A stretch of DNA of 64,000 bases, taken from contig OY848917.1 in the NCBI GenBank assembly GCA_963693285.1, positions 19,635,745-19,699,744 on the forward strand, written 5' to 3'. This document shows, piece by piece, positions 59,908-64,000 of this stretch (its first letter is position 1; each line of letters opens with the position of its first letter). The DNA comes from Xestospongia muta (taxonomy: Eukaryota; Porifera; Demospongiae; Haplosclerida; Petrosiidae). A program made the position numbers and the translations under genes. The notes beneath the pieces are model-generated. The model was given only the letters and a program-made list of their open reading frames with translations, did not search any database and was not told the origin of the DNA.

Positions 59908-61569
59908 TGCACGTGCGCAACACTGATTGATGACCTATCAGGAACTCTCCTTACAGTTGATGAACTTTTTGAGACATCAGTTACTGAGAGATTAATTACT
60001 GATGTATGAAAATAAAGTCACTTTGTGTAAATGCAAATATTAACTTACCATCAAACCTTAACAAAGTTTGTATACTATTAATTGAAGGAAGATCTTTATG
60101 TGACACTGATGTTATAATATGTACTCAAATCCATTGACCATAACTTCATGTTCTGTAGTAAATAATATGCCAACTCATATAACAGTTTGAATAAGCTTTT
60201 CGTACAACTGACTCCAACCAACCATTAAACATATAGTATCCCAACTACATAACAAATATGATGTCATGAATATAGTAAACTTATTATCATATCTTTCAAT
60301 TTTAGAAATACTTTCTGTTGCATCTGAGTTGTATGAGCTCTCTTAGGAATAATTTTTAAAAGCCATTTTCATATATATCCTGAAGACAAATTCACGACTC
60401 AAATTATTTTTGAATTAATTATGCATGATATATATATGATGAATCCACACAGTCTTCATGGGTCTTTAATCACTGTTAAATTATTTTAAGTTTTTATTGG
60501 TTCACAACCACTACTAATTATTACAGTGAAGTGGACTAGTCCTAGTAGTAAAGATGGTAACTACTATGATATTTCCCTAATCTCCTATAGTCCATCTTGT
60601 CCTTAGCTATCATCAGTATATAAGTGACATGCATCTCTGTCACTCTACATCTGTCCACTACAACATTCAGTTACAAATTAAGAGAATAGTCCAATGTTAT
60701 GACTATACCATCACAGTGAGAGATCATAATCAGAGTTCTATCTAGGAAATATATTTTGGGAGGGAAGTACACCTGTTAGGGGGTCTGAGGGTATCTGCCC
60801 AAGGAAAATTTGGATCTTAGATCCTCTGAAATTGATTGATGCAATCTGAGGGGTAAAAACACATTTTTGGAACTGTAGTTTCTACACCTTTCTCAAAATA
60901 TATTTATTTTAGAGGTATATTATACATGTAGTCTTTACGAGACTCTGGATACACAACTTATAAAAAATATCAACTCAACAACAAAGGACACATAAGTAAT
61001 TAGCACTTCTTTGCTCTTTTGTAATGATTCATCATTGCCCCTAGAATGTCATTAGATAAGTGGTCAAGGCCTTCAATGCAGATACATTGTGAAGCCTTCC
61101 TTGTTTTTATTAGTTTCATACTGCTGAAGTCACTCTCAAACAGTAAGTTGTCATACCTTTGTTACCATTGTTAATTCATACACTCTCTATCTATAGACCT
61201 GATGAAAGTATTGTAATGAAAGTCTTTGGGCCCTACAGTCTACATCAGTCTAAACCAACTGATGATATTTAAGATGAGTGTGAACTACCAGTAGATAATG
61301 ATGGAAAGAGTGTATATAATATATCAGTAACATGTCGTTAATTATTATGTTTAGTTTTATACAGAGTTTTGTAGTAGATGTATCTAAACATATATTGAAG
61401 TTCATTATTTGTAAATTCTGTTAATTTAAGTAAAAAAATAAACATTTTGGTGCTGATTTAATCACATTTACTATACTTCTTTACTTAATTAGTCTTTTTA
61501 CAATACATAATTTATTGCTCACAAATAATATTAGAAAAGTTATAATTTATGATTGTGGCTTTTAGATGA
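59908..61569. other. No gene recognised
   Basis: AT-rich. At 61195-61285 a stretch after CTATCTATAG reads PDESIVMKVFGPYSLHQSKP and TDDI before a stop. A related piece (LRLFKPTDDIYD) occurs at 62278-62320. These may be relic exons of one duplicated gene; nothing more can be said. Confidence 0.35.
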
Positions 61570-61692
61570 TGTAAACGTTATATACTTGACCAATTAAAAT
61601 ATTTGGATTTGTTAACTTTGAAAAAGAAGGTAGTGGTGATCTTAATAACTCATGCAATGAAAGAAGCTGATCATTTGTGCACTCGTATTGGT
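61570..61692 (+). pseudogene. ABCA-type transporter ATPase fragment (H-loop exon)
   Basis: An open stretch reads LDQLKYLDLLTLKKKVVVIL, then ITHAMKEADHLCTRIG, followed by GTAAAG, a possible donor. It matches the end of an ABC subfamily A nucleotide-binding domain: the switch His in THAM and the EAD-LC-RIG region. Walker A, signature and Walker B motifs are not found upstream, where 61400-61570 is AT-rich. It is an isolated exon or relic. Confidence 0.5.
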
Positions 61693-61789
61693 AAAGAAAC
61701 TGATACTGTAATTGTTTTATTTGTATTTTGTATAAGTGATTTTAATAGCAACACTTGTTATCTGTTTATACTGTTAATGATTACAGACT

Positions 61790-62002
61790 GTGGATACTAA
61801 TAAAGGTGATTATACCATTACAACGTTCTTTTCAAAATTTTTAAATTGTTATAATATGTGTTATGTCACAGTCATTTCATTTTACACTAGTACTATTACT
61901 GGACTGAGTGTACTAGTTGGTATACTGTTGATTGTAGTGATAGCTAGTATTGCTGATAATATTATACTGATTATATACAACAGGCAGTATGACTACTATT
62001 AA
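61790..62002 (+). other. Open stretch with one predicted membrane helix
   Basis: The last part reads STITGLSVLVGILLIVVIAS followed by IADNIILIIYNRQYDYY and stop, a convincing hydrophobic segment with a short polar tail. The region before it is not recognisable, and no conserved family is seen. It could be a last exon of an unidentified membrane protein or chance. Confidence 0.25.
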
Positions 62003-62389
62003 TAATATCAAAAACCAAAAAGTGCTTTTTAGCACAAACTCAATGAGCACTGTAAATTATTATGTTACTTTAACCAACTAATTTATAGTTTACATTAGTG
62101 GAATCCAAATTTCATGTGATTTACTCACTATATAGTTTGTTGGTTTATAACAATATAACATACCAACAAATTATAGCGAGTGTTGTAAAATAGCTGTTTT
62201 ACAAGAAAAAGACCATTCACAGCTATCAACAAAGCTCAATAGATGTAATGAAGGTATTAAATGCAGTCTGTAATTCCTAGTCTTCGTCTGTTTAAACCAA
62301 CTGATGATATTTATGATGTGTGTCAATCACCAATATTCAACCTAATGTGACATAGTATGATTATGATGTGAAAAGAACCTTTACAGTTG

Positions 62390-62635
62390 ATGAAACATGG
62401 TGACAGTAGTGATAGTGGTGATACTTGTGACAGTGTTTATAGTGGTGTTACTAGTGACACTAATGATATTACAACAGTGGTGATAGTAGTGACAGTGGAG
62501 ACACTAGTGGCAGTACTGAGTGACAGTCGTGATATTAGTGACAAGAGTGACATTGTAGACACTAGGGACAGTAAAAACAGAGGTGATACTAGTGACAACA
62601 GACACATTAGCTAGCGACATTGACAGTAGCACTAT
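62390..62635. repeat. Degenerate AGTGACAGT/GTGATA minisatellite
   Basis: Imperfect repeats of six to nine bases (GTGACA, GTGATA, ACTAGT) giving a Ser/Asp/Thr-rich open frame. Codon content follows the repeat, so it is not called a gene. Confidence 0.65.
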
Positions 62636-63901
62636 AGTACATGCACAGGTTGTGCAGTTGATAATAATTAAAATTTTTATTCATTAATTTTAATGAACAA
62701 TCAATAGCTTATTATAAAGACTCTGTCATGTGGGTGTGGTCAAAGTTATTGCTCAAGATGATCGAAGAGAACACGGTAATCCTGTTATGTAAGAACAACA
62801 TCTACAAAGCAACTAGACTCTGCAGGGCAAAGTAAGCTACCTTCTCATTAATTATCTTTATCAATGAGTGTTTTGACTAAAAGTGTGTACAACGAACGAG
62901 AATTGTTGATGTTATTAAGCTCTGTAGTGGTGTTGTCTCGTGATATTAACTTCCATTATATGTATCGTGTAGATAATGTAAACATAGTAGTAGTAATAAG
63001 TATCAATAATTAATTCATGATATGCTAATTAAATGCAGATGATGATTATTATTTACAGTAGGATGAATCAGTTATGTAGCAGTTATGCTACTATTAAAGT
63101 TATAATTTAAAGTATACATCTACGATTGTACTAGCTACACCCTGGATGCTTGCTTATCTTTGCAAGTTTTGAAAATTTTCTTTTTGTTGTTGCTAACTTG
63201 CCAACATGGTTTAATGGAAAATTAATATTATATCCTAGACCTCGAGCATAAACTTTGTAGTATTGGGGAATTGAAGTATGGACCCTCTTGGTTAGCATGC
63301 TCATTTCTTTTAACTATATATCAATGACAATTAAGATTGACATTATATTAATATTTATAATAGTTTTGTAATTGCAGCTATTACATGTTATTATAGTTTC
63401 AACTGCTCATTAATTAACAATTATTAGTACAACTCTTGAATTAAAAATGATAAATGATTTGTACCAGACTGAATTATTTTTGTAATTGTGTGCTCACCTT
63501 GACATATATTTAGCTTTGCCTTCTTTCATGCTTTTTCTAACTATATAGTTAAAATACATTTAGCTAATACAACGTAAGTGAAGAGACATTGTCACCTGTC
63601 TACAAACTTTTAGTCTTTCAGAATGAGTTAAATTTGTGTAAGTTTTTTCACATGAAATTAACCTGTTGAAATTGCAGCATAATTTTGTACACACTGTGAG
63701 GCAAACAATGACAGTGTGTGTTTAACTTTAGTATATTCTGACACAACTTTTCCTGCCTTTGAAAGACTGCAAAGCTTCAAACTAACAACTAATTAAATAA
63801 TTTAATTACTATGGATCCATAAACCACAAATTTTATAGTGATAGATACTCTGATAGTCCTAATTTATACTTGACATTTTACAGAAAAATTGCCTTACTCT
63901 T

Positions 63902-63906
<5 letters not shown>
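62636..63906. other. Intergenic, nothing recognised
   Basis: AT-rich sequence with no credible ORF, RNA gene or repeat. Confidence 0.4.

Positions 63907-63945
<39 letters not shown>
63907..63945. repeat. (GA)n microsatellite
   Basis: About 38 bp of uninterrupted GA dinucleotides near the right edge. Confidence 0.9.
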
Positions 63946-63948
<3 letters not shown>

Positions 63949-64000
63949 TACAGTAAATGAGAGTTGGCACAGTGTAAGTAATTATTAGGACATGTATCTT

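Noticed and set aside
62387..62614. Ser/Asp/Thr-rich 75-codon ORF
   Set aside because: Composition follows a degenerate GTGACA/GTGATA repeat; no homology or start context.

Overview
The window is eukaryotic nuclear DNA: AT-rich, with many short introns (46 to 100 nt is common, GT..AG throughout), dense repeats and metazoan gene families. Short-chain collagen C4-like genes, a SPRYD3 orthologue, compact spliced genes and a DIRS-type retroelement together point to a demosponge such as Amphimedon. That species call is inference, since no database was searched.

Left (1-7.3 kb): a birth-and-death cluster of short-chain collagen C4-like genes. One copy is intact (5863-6765). One is a chimeric ORF that keeps the signal peptide but has an unrelated tail (4905-5435). 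Four others are broken or vestigial (353-889, 1881-2769, 3853-4085, 11940-12233). Their 5' and 3' flanks are duplicated too. A degraded DIRS-like tyrosine-recombinase retroelement fills 8.2-11.0 kb.

Centre-left (13-26 kb): a secreted or membrane LRR gene, minus strand, one repeat per exon and incomplete at its 3' end. Next come two SPRYD3-like paralogues, head to head across 226 bp, whose exons I could join into 443- and 445-residue proteins. Last is a four-exon gene (minus) for a small secreted protein with one mannose-6-phosphate-receptor-type (MRH) domain and a pogo-like MITE in an intron.

Centre (26.5-39 kb): a tandem and inverted cluster of an unrecognised two-exon gene family, the best candidate here for something undescribed. 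Five copies look intact (one minus, four plus) and four are broken. They encode 166-187 residue cytosolic-looking proteins sharing a core at the end of exon 1 (LGxxTxYxGSxFxPQ followed by IPVxQxLH). Members lie partly as divergent pairs around a conserved spacer of about 1.3 kb that has itself been duplicated four times.

Right (39.7-59.4 kb): a P4-type phospholipid flippase ATPase, plus strand, reconstructed as 40 exons and 1142 residues with all P-type catalytic motifs. Its introns are full of mini- and microsatellites. Convergent to it is RPL12 (minus, six exons, 165 residues, the same length as human RPL12). Upstream of RPL12 lies a foldback element flanked by 10-bp direct repeats. The last 4 kb hold an ABCA-transporter exon fragment and simple repeats. 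No tRNA, rRNA or CRISPR array was found by eye.
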